From an uncultured Bacteroidota bacterium (GTDB taxonomy: Bacteria; Bacteroidota; Bacteroidia; Chitinophagales; Chitinophagaceae): a stretch of DNA of 40,230 nt. The translations under genes were made by a program, and so were the position numbers. Of this stretch, positions 17,433-25,629 are shown one piece after another. Position 1 is the stretch's first letter, and every line of letters begins with the position of its first letter. The notes under the pieces are model-generated. The model was not told the origin of the DNA. It worked only from the letters and a program-made list of their open reading frames with translations, and did not search any database. The stretch lies in assembly GCA_903924075.1 (NCBI GenBank), contig CAIYAG010000269.1, forward strand, positions 1 through 40,230, read 5' to 3'.

Positions 17433-18370
17433 ATTAAATTTGAATCTTTAACGATATAGTGTGGTCGCTGTTTGCTCTGCATAAAGAGTTTACCCAAGTA
17501 AATTCCGATGATGCCGAGGATCATCAATTGCAATCCACCAAAAAATGCAATGGTTGCGATCATGGACGCCCAACCTGAAACATAATGACCCGATACTAGG
17601 CTGATCACAATATAGGGGACATACAAAATGGAACAAATAGAGAAAAATAAACCAAGGTAAGCAGCTATATACAATGGTTTGGTACTAAAAGAAGTAATGC
17701 CCTGTAAAGCCAAACGCATCATTTTTTTAACCGTATACTTACTGATTCCAGAACCTCTGTTTGCAGCAGTATATTCAATACCAATTTGTTGAAATCCCAT
17801 CCACTTGATCATGCCGCGCATAAAAATATCTGCTTCGGTAAATTGAGAAAAAATCTCCACCACTCTTTTGCTCATCAATCTAAAATCTGCGGTACCTGGT
17901 TCCAATTCAATTTCAGAAAGATTATTGATGACATCATAAAAAAGATTGGAGGTCAGTTTTTTCATTTTACTGATCTCTTTGTGATCGTTTCGGATGGTGT
18001 ACACAATATCGTTTCCGTTTTCCCATTCCTTGATCAAACTAGGGATCAGTGCAGGTGGATGCTGTAAATCACCATCCATCATGATGGTTGCATCAGCTGT
18101 TGATCGATCCAAGCCGGCTTTTAATGCGTTTTGGTGACCAAAGCTTTTGGTTAGTGCCACATAAAAAATATTGTTTTCCTTTTGTGCACATTCTTTGATG
18201 TATTCTAAAGTCCCATCTGTACTGCTGTCTTCCACAAAAATGAGTGAATAATCGTAAGCTAATTGACTGAATACAGATTTAATCTCTTCCATTAGTAAAG
18301 GAAGATTACCACGTTCATTACAAACAGGTATAACGATAGAAATTGATTTTCTTACTTCAGATATCAGCAT
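17429..18370 (-). CDS. glycosyltransferase family 2, polyprenyl-phosphate type (GtrB/DPMS-like)
   Basis: 313 residues from the ATG at 18370 (a TTG six bases earlier is possible). The GT-A domain has SIVIPVCNERGN at the start, FVEDSSTDGT, and DGDLQHPP with the metal-binding acid residues. Two C-terminal membrane segments (~residues 230-310) end in GIIGIYLGKLFMQSKQRPHY. This layout fits enzymes that move a sugar from a nucleotide to undecaprenyl phosphate, as GtrB and ArnC do. It is the first gene of a coupled set with the deacetylase and SdpI genes. A 67-base gap with no clear promoter separates it from the epimerase gene upstream. Confidence 0.87.
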   Translation of the reverse strand: MLISEVRKSISIVIPVCNERGNLPLLMEEIKSVFSQLAYDYSLIFVEDSSTDGTLEYIKECAQKENNIFYVALTKSFGHQNALKAGLDRSTADATIMMDGDLQHPPALIPSLIKEWENGNDIVYTIRNDHKEISKMKKLTSNLFYDVINNLSEIELEPGTADFRLMSKRVVEIFSQFTEADIFMRGMIKWMGFQQIGIEYTAANRGSGISKYTVKKMMRLALQGITSFSTKPLYIAAYLGLFFSICSILYVPYIVISLVSGHYVSGWASMIATIAFFGGLQLMILGIIGIYLGKLFMQSKQRPHYIVKDSNLI

Positions 18371-18437
18371 GCTCAAAACGCTTATTTGTAAAGCTAAAAC
18401 TTATTTGCTTACTCGCCAATGTAATGAAGTTAGAAAA

Positions 18438-19295
18438 CTAGGACTTAGCCGCTTTATATTGTTGAATAATGGCATTTATACCTTGGAACATGCTAGTGGA
18501 GGGAGACCAATGCAGTAATTCTTTGGCTTTTGAGATATCTGCGATGGTATTCATGATTTCTGCAGGTCTTTTTTCGCCACTACTTATCACTGGAAGTTGG
18601 GTACCGCAAATGGATTGAACCATTTGAATGAGTTCAGCTACCGAATAACTTTCTCCAGAACCTATATTAAATATTTCAAATTTTTCTATCTCTATACATC
18701 GCATGATCGCATCAATAAAGTCGTCTATATAGATGTAATCTCTTTTTGGTTCTAAATCTTTTACCTGCACTTTGTCTCCATTCAAAACCTGTAATATGAT
18801 TTCGGGAATGAGAAAGTTATCAGATTGCCCATAGCCATATAAATTAAATGGCCGAATGATAACTGATCTCACATCAAAAGTATCAGCATAAAATCGGCAG
18901 TAATCTTCAGCGGTTTTTTTGGAAAGCGCATAAGGATTTGGGGTATAAATTTTTGCCGTTTCAGGGATAGGAAGTATTTCTGGATTGCCATAGAGATAGG
19001 AGCTAATAAATACCATTCTTGCTCCATGTTTTTTGCAATACTCTAATGCGAGTAATGTTCCCTGGGCATTTGTTTGCATGAATAGTGCGGGGTCTTTCCA
19101 ACTATCAGGAACGAAAGTTTTTGCAGCCAAATGAATCAAGATCTCTGTTGCTGGAATGTTTTCCCAAGTCATTGCTTTTGTAATATCCCCAGCGATACTT
19201 TGCAATTCAATTACATCATGGTTTGCTTGTTTTAATGCCTTGCAAAGCATTTTACCTACAAAGCCATTTGCACCTGTAACGAGAATTTTAGACAT
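18438..19295 (-). CDS. NAD-dependent epimerase/dehydratase, sugar-nucleotide type
   Basis: 285 residues, an extended SDR. The Rossmann loop is VTGANGFVG (residues 5-13), then LIHLAAKTF, the Ser-containing FISSYLYG, and the catalytic YALSK pair. RPFNLYGYGQ and RDYIYIDDFIDAI are the usual substrate-domain segments. It acts on an NDP-sugar as a 4-epimerase, 4,6-dehydratase or 4-reductase; I cannot tell which. The protein is short for a 4-epimerase (usually ~310-340), which slightly favours a 4-reductase of the RmlD/Rmd type. Its start overlaps the nucleotidyltransferase gene by eight bases. Confidence 0.87.
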   Translation of the reverse strand: MSKILVTGANGFVGKMLCKALKQANHDVIELQSIAGDITKAMTWENIPATEILIHLAAKTFVPDSWKDPALFMQTNAQGTLLALEYCKKHGARMVFISSYLYGNPEILPIPETAKIYTPNPYALSKKTAEDYCRFYADTFDVRSVIIRPFNLYGYGQSDNFLIPEIILQVLNGDKVQVKDLEPKRDYIYIDDFIDAIMRCIEIEKFEIFNIGSGESYSVAELIQMVQSICGTQLPVISSGEKRPAEIMNTIADISKAKELLHWSPSTSMFQGINAIIQQYKAAKS

Positions 19296-19998
19296 AGAGA
19301 ATTTTATCTTTCAACTGATCAAAACATTCAATTGCTTCAATATAATCATCGGGCCTACCAATGTCTAACCAAAGCCCAGTATAAGTATTAACAAATACAG
19401 ATTTCTTTTTCTCTAATAGATCAAGCATCAATTGATCAAATCCATAAGGGCAATTATCTGGAATATAATTCAATACTTTTTTATTGAGCATATAGATTCC
19501 CATACTCACTTCAAAACTTTTAGTTGGTTTTTCTCTGAAGCCAGTGAGTATATTATTTTCAGTTTGCAAAACACCATAGTCGATCTTTTCTTCTCTCAAG
19601 TGAGAAGAGATACTGAATAAAGCATCATTATTCACATGGTTCTCAAAGAAATCTTTATAGGCAAGATCTGTAAGAATGTCTCCATTCATCACTAGAAAAT
19701 TATCTGGTAGTTCTTTGATCAATTTGAGTGGCCCCATGGTACCCAAGGGTTGATCTTCTAAAGAATAATTAATGGAGATTCCCCATTTGCTACCATTACC
19801 AAAAAACGCAGCGATCAATTCGGCTTGATGGTTTACTGCTAGTGTGATATGCGTAAATCCTTGAATCACCAATTGTCGGATGATCACTTCCAGTATTGGA
19901 TATTCGCCAATTGGCATTAACGGTTTAGGTAATACCACGGTATAGGGACGAAGTCTACTCCCTTTACCGCCAGCCAATATCACTGCATGTTTATTCAT
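19288..19998 (-). CDS. sugar-phosphate nucleotidyltransferase
   Basis: 236 residues. The signature AGGKGSRLRPYTVVLPKP is at residues 9-26, with the catalytic Arg and Lys. GDILTDL binds the metal, REKPTK is the conserved EKP, and WLDIGRPDDY is the C-terminal motif. The size and this motif set match the short single-domain nucleotidyltransferases (RmlA/HddC/mannose-1-P guanylyltransferase-like) that activate sugar-1-phosphates. The nucleotide is not certain. The gene is six bases downstream of the LegB-like gene and eight bases overlapping with the epimerase gene, so all three act on one activated sugar. Confidence 0.88.
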   Translation of the reverse strand: MNKHAVILAGGKGSRLRPYTVVLPKPLMPIGEYPILEVIIRQLVIQGFTHITLAVNHQAELIAAFFGNGSKWGISINYSLEDQPLGTMGPLKLIKELPDNFLVMNGDILTDLAYKDFFENHVNNDALFSISSHLREEKIDYGVLQTENNILTGFREKPTKSFEVSMGIYMLNKKVLNYIPDNCPYGFDQLMLDLLEKKKSVFVNTYTGLWLDIGRPDDYIEAIECFDQLKDKILYV

Positions 19999-20004
19999 GA
20001 TGCA

Positions 20005-21006
20005 TTAAATATTATAAGTGTCTGTTTTATAGCGGGCTAAGTTTTCGGGAACTGTAAACCAGTCGATGGTTTTCTGTAACCCCTTTTTGAATCCTTCTAA
20101 ACCGCCATATGCAGGCTCCCAATTCATGATTTTTTTTGCTTTTTCATAGCTAGCGAACAATCGTTCTACTTCACTCTTCTCGGGTCTTAACCGATCGCTG
20201 TCTAATTCAAAATGTATTTTCTTTCCCATCAATTCTGCGATCAGTTCAGCGGTATGCAAAACTGAAATTTCAAATCCGCTTCCAACATTTGTAACTGTAC
20301 CGTTGATCGCATCACATTCCATTGCTTTGATGAATCCGTTGGCAGTATCTTCTACAAAGGAAAAATCACGAGTTGGCGTAAGTGCTCCTAGTTTGATGGT
20401 TTCTTTTCCAGAAGCTATTTGTGAAATGATGGTTGGGATCACTGCTCTTGCAGATTGCCGCGGACCATAAGTATTAAATGGTCTGAGTACTGCAACTGGT
20501 GTATTGAATGAGGTATAAAAAGACAATGCGATCTGATCTGCACCGATCTTACTGGCAGAGTAAGGAGATTGACCTTGCAAAGGATGTTCCTCTGTGATAG
20601 GCACAAAACGAGCGGTACCATATACTTCGCTAGTAGAAGTATGCACTACTTTTCGAATATCCAATTCTTTCGCAGCTTGTACAATATTCAATGTGCCTTT
20701 AATATTCGTATCAACATAAGTATCTGGAGAGTGATAGGAATAAGGGATGGCAATGAGTGCGGCCAAATGCAGAACGGTATCACATCCTTTCATAGCGGTT
20801 TTTACACCATAGGGATCTCTGACATCGCCCATAAAAACTTCGAATTTTCCTTTCACTGCAGGATCACAGTAATCGAGCCAACCCCAGGTATTAAAAGAAT
20901 TATACAATGCAAAAGCGCGAACATCATAACCCTGTTTTACGAGCATCTCTGTTAGGTGCGAACCGATAAAACCGTCAGCTCCTGTCACTAATATTTTTCG
21001 TTTCAT
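20005..21006 (-). CDS. legB: NAD-dependent sugar-nucleotide 4,6-dehydratase, LegB-like
   Basis: 333 residues, an extended SDR. VTGADGFIGSHL binds NAD. The segment RAFALYNSFNTWGWLDYCDP is characteristic of LegB, the GDP-GlcNAc 4,6-dehydratase of legionaminate synthesis, and of its close relatives. TSTSEVYG supplies Ser/Thr, YSASK the catalytic Tyr and Lys, and RPFNTYGPRQSARAVIPTI is the substrate loop. The usual partners LegC (aminotransferase), LegI and LegG are absent. A 6-deoxy-4-keto sugar other than legionaminic acid may therefore be the product, or the rest of the pathway lies elsewhere. It lies 32 bases downstream of the GT87 gene. Confidence 0.82.
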   Translation of the reverse strand: MKRKILVTGADGFIGSHLTEMLVKQGYDVRAFALYNSFNTWGWLDYCDPAVKGKFEVFMGDVRDPYGVKTAMKGCDTVLHLAALIAIPYSYHSPDTYVDTNIKGTLNIVQAAKELDIRKVVHTSTSEVYGTARFVPITEEHPLQGQSPYSASKIGADQIALSFYTSFNTPVAVLRPFNTYGPRQSARAVIPTIISQIASGKETIKLGALTPTRDFSFVEDTANGFIKAMECDAINGTVTNVGSGFEISVLHTAELIAELMGKKIHFELDSDRLRPEKSEVERLFASYEKAKKIMNWEPAYGGLEGFKKGLQKTIDWFTVPENLARYKTDTYNI

Positions 21007-21038
21007 GTCTCTATTTATAGATGATGGCTCCTTACATG

Positions 21039-22211
21039 TTAAGTAATGCTAAAATCTCTCTTTAACAATTGGTAAATGATCACAAACCAAACGATACAGC
21101 AAGGTAAGGCTTTCAGAGAGTATCGAACGATTTGCTCCCGAATGTAATGGGGTACCAAATCTGTAGGTGAAAGAATGGTCAATAAAAAAGTAAGCACTAA
21201 AAGTACGATCGGGAAAAATGTTCTTGGGTGGGCTTGTATCACATACCAGATCGCTAAGCCCGTTACTGCAATAACATAGGTGGGCGATTCTGCTGATGAA
21301 CTAAAGATCACTACGCCGATCAATGCCAATGCTAAGTAAGAAAGTCTAAAGTTAACCCAATGGTATTGTATGGTTCGCAGAAAGGGTAGCGCATATAAAA
21401 TAGCTGCAGGAACAGTAAACAAGTAGTTGGGAAGATTTCCAATTTGAAAAATTCGGCGCACCATTCCCATGAATGAGATATCCTGCATTCCTACTGTATC
21501 TATAATGATATTAGTTGCATTTTTTTCGACAAGCGAGTGTGCCCAATCTTGATAAGATTGAATTACAAATGCCGGAGAAGAAAGCAACATAGGTAAACAG
21601 AAAAAGACAATACACCAACCTATAAAACTCAAGAAAAAACGTAATTTATTATCTGAGAAAAAGAAGAAAGCTATACCTACAATCCCATAGATCTTAACAT
21701 ATAAACCTGCCACGATAAATAAGGTAGCAAGCACATCTTGTTTCTTTTCTGTAAAAACAAAACTCAATATGATCCAGCCGGTTAACATGGTATTGAACTG
21801 AACACTATGGGTGGCAGTCATCATTTCAATCATGCTAATGAGCAAGATCACATTCTTGTTTCTTTCGCTCACTGGTAAATGACCGATCGCAAAAAAAAGT
21901 ACCCAGGCGTTTACCAAACACCAGAGAAAACAGCCCAAAAAAGTGGGCAAAATGGCAAAAGGGGCGATGATCAAACCAAAGAACGGACCATAATGGTTCA
22001 TATCGGCATGGTCATCGGGGTAAGGCAGGTACAGATTTTGTTGATTGATACTATGCCAGAATACGTGCTTATATATTAAAAAATTATTGATATCGTCAAG
22101 CCCACGGCTCATTTCAACGGAAGCAGCAATGGCTGCCAATGCAAACCAAAGTACGGCAGGTAGTGGGATCGTGTATTTCCCCAGCTTGATATCTTTTAAT
22201 AAAAATTGCAT
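21039..22211 (-). CDS. DUF2029/GT87 integral-membrane glycosyltransferase-like protein
   Basis: 390 residues from the ATG at 22211; a TTG at 22235 is a less likely start. About ten hydrophobic segments are visible. The first loop contains the NQQNLYLPYPDDHADMNHYG pattern, with acidic residues before YGPFFGLIIAPFA. This resembles the large acidic extracytoplasmic loop of GT-C enzymes of the GT87/DUF2029 family, which use polyprenyl-phosphate sugars. It is first in the minus-strand glycan run, and the GtrB-like gene could make its donor. The family call is fairly good; the sugar is unknown. Confidence 0.78.
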   Translation of the reverse strand: MQFLLKDIKLGKYTIPLPAVLWFALAAIAASVEMSRGLDDINNFLIYKHVFWHSINQQNLYLPYPDDHADMNHYGPFFGLIIAPFAILPTFLGCFLWCLVNAWVLFFAIGHLPVSERNKNVILLISMIEMMTATHSVQFNTMLTGWIILSFVFTEKKQDVLATLFIVAGLYVKIYGIVGIAFFFFSDNKLRFFLSFIGWCIVFFCLPMLLSSPAFVIQSYQDWAHSLVEKNATNIIIDTVGMQDISFMGMVRRIFQIGNLPNYLFTVPAAILYALPFLRTIQYHWVNFRLSYLALALIGVVIFSSSAESPTYVIAVTGLAIWYVIQAHPRTFFPIVLLVLTFLLTILSPTDLVPHYIREQIVRYSLKALPCCIVWFVIIYQLLKRDFSIT

Positions 22212-22286
22212 TTTTTCGGCAATAGCCAAGTACAAAAATAGGTGAGGAATTGAATTAGAAAATTAATATTCAATAAAATGGAAGAT

Positions 22287-22300
22287 TCCGGAAAACCGGA
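22287..22300. promoter_or_regulatory. small inverted repeat near the deoxyhypusine-synthase-like promoter
   Basis: TCCGG-AAAA-CCGGA forms a five-base-pair dyad ten bases upstream of the putative -7 box. It may be an operator or chance; only the sequence symmetry supports it. Confidence 0.25.
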
Positions 22301-22309
22301 CAAAAAAAT

Positions 22310-22317
22310 TACTTTTG
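22310..22317 (+). promoter_or_regulatory. TAnnTTTG -7 promoter box before the deoxyhypusine-synthase-like gene
   Basis: TACTTTTG is a full match to the Bacteroidota -7 consensus, 34 bases before the ATG at 22352. No clear -33 TTTG box is seen. An AGAGGA Shine-Dalgarno-like stretch lies immediately before the start, which is unusually strong for this window. Confidence 0.45.
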
Positions 22318-22351
22318 CGCTCGATTGATTTAATCACTTAAAAAAGAGGAT

Positions 22352-23326
22352 ATGAGCAAAGGACCCGTTTCGCAGTTTATTCAGCACCATTACCGCCATT
22401 TTAATGCAGCGGCCTTGGTAGATGCTGCTAAAGGATATGAAACCCATTTATTGGATGGAGGAAAAATGTTAGTGAGTTTGGCAGGTGCCATGAGTACTGC
22501 CGAGTTAGGGATCAGCCTTGCTGAAATGATCCGACAAGACAAAATTGCCATCATCAGTTGTACTGGTGCTAACTTGGAAGAAGACGTCATGAACTTAGTA
22601 GCTCACAGCCATTATAAGCGTGTGCCCAACTATCGTGATCTTACACCACAAGATGAGTGGGATCTATTAGAAAACCACTATAACCGCGTTACAGATACCT
22701 GTATTCCTGAAGAAGAAGCCTTCCGCAGATTACAGAAGCACTTGGTGAAACAGTGGAAAGATGCAGAAGCTGCAGGTGAACGTTATTTTCCGCATGAGTT
22801 CTTATACAAGACCGTTTTATCGGGAGAGTTAGAACAGTACTATGAGATTGATCCAAAAAACAGTTGGATCATTGCTGCCGCTGAGAAGAATTTACCGATC
22901 GTGGTTCCGGGTTGGGAAGACAGTACCACAGGTAACATCTTCGCGAGTTATGTGATCAAAAACGAATTGAAGGCAAGCACTGTAAAAAGTGGGATCGAAT
23001 ACATGGTTTGGTTAACAGAATGGTATCGTGCAAACAGTGGAGGTAAAGGCGTTGGCTTCTTCCAAGTTGGTGGAGGTATTGCTGGAGATTTTCCAATCTG
23101 TGTAGTTCCGATGATGTACCAAGATCTGGAATGGCATGATGTTCCTTTCTGGAGCTATTTCTGCCAGGTAAGTGATTCAACAACCTCTTATGGATCATAC
23201 TCTGGTGCAGTTCCAAACGAAAAGATCACATGGGGCAAACTTGATATTCATACACCGAAATACATTGTTGAAAGCGACGCGACCATCGTAGTGCCGTTGA
23301 TTTTCGCGTATCTACTTGGGTGGTAG
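22352..23326 (+). CDS. deoxyhypusine synthase family protein (bacterial homologue)
   Basis: 324 residues, close to archaeal deoxyhypusine synthases. The NAD-binding part is visible in SLAGAMSTAELG and ISCTGANLEED, and a second region in KNLPIVVPGWEDSTTGN. The C-terminal part has VGGGIAGDFPI and WGKLDI with Lys296, at the position of the lysine that forms the enzyme-imine with the aminobutyl group. Eukaryotic and archaeal enzymes modify eIF5A/aIF5A; bacteria lack that target. Bacterial homologues probably transfer aminobutyl to a small polyamine such as putrescine (homospermidine synthase activity), a point from general knowledge. No polyamine gene neighbours it. It has its own promoter and ends at repeat copy 2. 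Confidence 0.88.
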   Translation: MSKGPVSQFIQHHYRHFNAAALVDAAKGYETHLLDGGKMLVSLAGAMSTAELGISLAEMIRQDKIAIISCTGANLEEDVMNLVAHSHYKRVPNYRDLTPQDEWDLLENHYNRVTDTCIPEEEAFRRLQKHLVKQWKDAEAAGERYFPHEFLYKTVLSGELEQYYEIDPKNSWIIAAAEKNLPIVVPGWEDSTTGNIFASYVIKNELKASTVKSGIEYMVWLTEWYRANSGGKGVGFFQVGGGIAGDFPICVVPMMYQDLEWHDVPFWSYFCQVSDSTTSYGSYSGAVPNEKITWGKLDIHTPKYIVESDATIVVPLIFAYLLGW

Positions 23327-23387
23327 ATTTTTAGTGAAGAGAGAAGAGTGAAGAGTGAAGAACGGACGTAGATTATCTTAACGAATT

Positions 23388-23414
23388 ACCCTTGGCAAAG
23401 CCAAGGGTTTTTTT
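23388..23414 (+). terminator. hairpin B of repeat copy 2, terminator for the deoxyhypusine-synthase-like gene
   Basis: Stem ACCCTTGGC/GCCAAGGGT with loop AAA is followed by seven T (23408-23414) on the plus strand. It is a strong intrinsic terminator 62 bases after the stop. Confidence 0.8.
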
Positions 23415-23437
23415 ATGCGACCAACTTTATCTAAATG

Positions 23438-23463
23438 AAAAACCCTAGGCAAGGCCTAGGGTT
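23438..23463 (-). terminator. hairpin A of repeat copy 2, terminator for the M28 peptidase gene
   Basis: Stem AACCCTAGGC/GCCTAGGGTT with a three-base loop is followed on the minus strand by five T (23438-23442). On the plus strand it is followed by six A. Confidence 0.7.
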
Positions 23464-23539
23464 AAAAAATGATTGTCTATAAACAAATGATTGTCCGTTC
23501 TTCACTCTTCACTCTTCACTCTTCACTCTTCACTTTCCT

Positions 23540-25087
23540 CTACCTGCTCGGCATATTCAACTTCATATCGCGCTTCAACATGTTATCACGATTTGCAATG
23601 TCCCATGCTGTATAGAAGATCATTTGCACACGTTTTTGCATGAGGTCGAAGTTGATTTTTTCGATGGTGTCTGTTGGTTTATGATAGTCGGCCTGTAACA
23701 TACCATCATAGAAGAACAAAATAGGAACGCCTTTTTTTGCGAAGTTGTAGTGGTCGCTTCTGTAGTAGATATTGTTCTTATCTGCCGGATCATCGTATTT
23801 GTAATCCAATACCAAATTGCTTGAAAGTTTGTTTGCAGCTTCATTGATTGGTTGCAATTCAGAACTTAATTTATCATGCCCAATCACATAAACCGTATTC
23901 GCAGAATCAGCAGTTTTACGTTCTGTATCAATTCTACCCACCATATCAGTATTCAGATCAGCTGTTGTTTTATCCATTGGATAGATCGGATGTTCTGAAT
24001 AATAATCAGAACCCCAGAGTCCTTTTTCTTCACCGCTTACCGTCATGAACACAATATTTCTACGCGGACCTTTTCCTTTTTTAGCTGCAGCTGTAAATGC
24101 CTCAGCCATTTGCATAACTCCAACTGTACCAGAACCATCATCATCTGCCCCGTAATAGATCACATCGCCTCTTTTACCTAAATGGTCGTAATGGCCAGTT
24201 AACATTAGGTACTCATCTTTTTTATCGGTACCTGGAAGTATGGCAATCACATTACTGCTTTCTAGGTTTTCAGTTGTTTTATCAGCTGCAACTTTGATTT
24301 CAGAAGTGTAGACTTTTTGCTTTAATAATTTGATCTGATCGATACTTAATTTTTCTGAGCGTCCAGTTAGTGCCGAAGCTACTTCAGCTGAAACAGTTGC
24401 CATCAAGAAACCATTGCTGGTATTAGGTTTCAAGTACATATTGCCTTTGGTGGAAGTAGGGTTCTTTTTAGGAAAGTCGGCCGAAATGATCAACAAACCC
24501 GCAGCGCCTTTTGCAATAGCTGCTCTCATCTTCATACTGGCAGATGCCGGATTCGACATCATAGCACGCATGCCACCTTGTGCAGGCATTGCGGTTCCAG
24601 ATGCACTTCCTTCTAAAACAAAAACCAGTTTTCCCTTTACATCAAGGTTCGCATAATCGTTGATCTGTTTAGCAGAATCAACAATTCCAAATCCTGCAAA
24701 AACAGCATTCTCGAAGTTCCAAACACCGGTAGAAACGGTTTGTAGGTTAAAACTGAAATCCTGATCCCAAGCAAAACTCCTACCATTCACAGAAAGTTTT
24801 TTTCCTACTAAAGCATCCTGATACACAGGATAAATTTGTTGATAGCTATCGCCATTACCTGGCTTTAGTCCCATTCTTTTAAATTCAGACTCTATATATG
24901 CAGCGGCTCTTTTTTGTCCGGGAGATGCAGTTTCTCTTCCTTCCATTTCAGCAGAAGCAATGATCGATAATTTTTGTTTTAAGTTTTGTGGATTGATGAT
25001 GCTTCCAAATTTTGCAACATCAGAAGGTGCCTGTGCAAATGCCATAGTACCAATCAAGGGAAGGCAAATCAGTAACATTTTTTTCAT
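23540..25087 (-). CDS. secreted M28 family zinc aminopeptidase with PA domain
   Basis: 515 residues with a signal peptide (LLICLPLIGTMAFAQ). Residues ~115-240 form a PA-type insert (FAGFGIVDSAKQINDYANLDVKGKLVFV begins it). The peptidase domain shows the two-zinc ligand set of M28: His and Asp in TGHYDHLG, Asp in GADDDGSGTVG, Glu-Glu in VSGEEKGLWGSDYY, Asp in LNTDMVGRID, and His in YRSDHYNFAKKGVP. These enzymes release N-terminal residues from peptides in the periplasm or outside. The length is typical for the PA-containing M28 group of Bacteroidota. Its transcript ends in repeat copy 2, and it lies 17 bases downstream of rpiB. Confidence 0.93.
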   Translation of the reverse strand: MKKMLLICLPLIGTMAFAQAPSDVAKFGSIINPQNLKQKLSIIASAEMEGRETASPGQKRAAAYIESEFKRMGLKPGNGDSYQQIYPVYQDALVGKKLSVNGRSFAWDQDFSFNLQTVSTGVWNFENAVFAGFGIVDSAKQINDYANLDVKGKLVFVLEGSASGTAMPAQGGMRAMMSNPASASMKMRAAIAKGAAGLLIISADFPKKNPTSTKGNMYLKPNTSNGFLMATVSAEVASALTGRSEKLSIDQIKLLKQKVYTSEIKVAADKTTENLESSNVIAILPGTDKKDEYLMLTGHYDHLGKRGDVIYYGADDDGSGTVGVMQMAEAFTAAAKKGKGPRRNIVFMTVSGEEKGLWGSDYYSEHPIYPMDKTTADLNTDMVGRIDTERKTADSANTVYVIGHDKLSSELQPINEAANKLSSNLVLDYKYDDPADKNNIYYRSDHYNFAKKGVPILFFYDGMLQADYHKPTDTIEKINFDLMQKRVQMIFYTAWDIANRDNMLKRDMKLNMPSR

Positions 25088-25104
25088 ATAGCTGTTTTAG
25101 TTTT

Positions 25105-25560
25105 TTAAGAGCAGGTCATTTTATTAACACGGGTGGCATGACGGCCCCCTTCAAATGCAGTGGACATAAAGGTTTCCACCATTTGTTGCGCCACAAAATA
25201 GGAAACGAATCGGGCTGGGATGCAAATGATATTCGCATCATTATGTTGACGAACTAGTAAGGCAACATCGTTTTGCCAGCAAAGGCCAGCACGAATACCT
25301 GCATGTTTATTGGCAGTGATTGCAACCCCATTTGCAGAACCACATAACAAAATACCAAATGATGCTTCCCCTTTTTCAACTGCGGTAGAAACAGCATGTG
25401 CATAGTCTGGATAATCAACTGAATCTGTTGTGTAAGTGCCAAGATCTTTTACAGGCAAACCTTTTTCGGTTAACCATTTTACTAATTCAGCTTTGTAGGC
25501 AACTCCTGCATGGTCACTACCAATGGCAATGGGTTTAGTACTATCGAATACGAATGACAT
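25105..25560 (-). CDS. rpiB: ribose-5-phosphate isomerase B
   Basis: 151 residues, the normal size for RpiB. GSDHAGVAYKAEL (His17) binds the phosphate end, and Cys73 in LLCGSANGVAITANK is the catalytic base. RQHNDANIICIPAR supplies the conserved His, and FEGGRHATRV the C-terminal phosphate-binding part. The enzyme interconverts ribose-5-phosphate and ribulose-5-phosphate in the pentose phosphate pathway. Cys rather than Thr at the base position fits the RpiB branch. The gene is upstream of the M28 gene by 17 bases. Confidence 0.95.
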   Translation of the reverse strand: MSFVFDSTKPIAIGSDHAGVAYKAELVKWLTEKGLPVKDLGTYTTDSVDYPDYAHAVSTAVEKGEASFGILLCGSANGVAITANKHAGIRAGLCWQNDVALLVRQHNDANIICIPARFVSYFVAQQMVETFMSTAFEGGRHATRVNKMTCS

Positions 25561-25629
25561 CGATCTAAATTTAAGGGTTGAAGTTAAAAATTTGTAGCGA
25601 TTGCTATTTAAAAAAAGGTTGAATGGTTA

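Larger units (their letters stand above)
23333..23534 (-). repeat. inverted-repeat element, copy 2, opposite orientation to copy 1
   Basis: It lies between the convergent deoxyhypusine-synthase-like and M28 peptidase genes. The left arm is 23333-23367, with GTGAAGA heptamers ending in GTGAAGAACGGAC. The right arm is 23493-23534 and carries five TTCACTC-type heptamers, more than copy 1. Hairpin B is 23388-23408 and hairpin A is 23441-23463. Read on the minus strand, the order A then B and the flanking sequence (GTAATTCGTTAAGATAAT against GTGAATCGTTTAGACAAT in copy 1) align with copy 1. The arm length difference is 7-bp unit number. It codes for nothing. Confidence 0.85.

Noticed and set aside
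23493-23534. CRISPR-like array of short repeats
   Set aside because: The units are 7-base tandem heptamers without spacers and belong to the ends of the inverted-repeat element.
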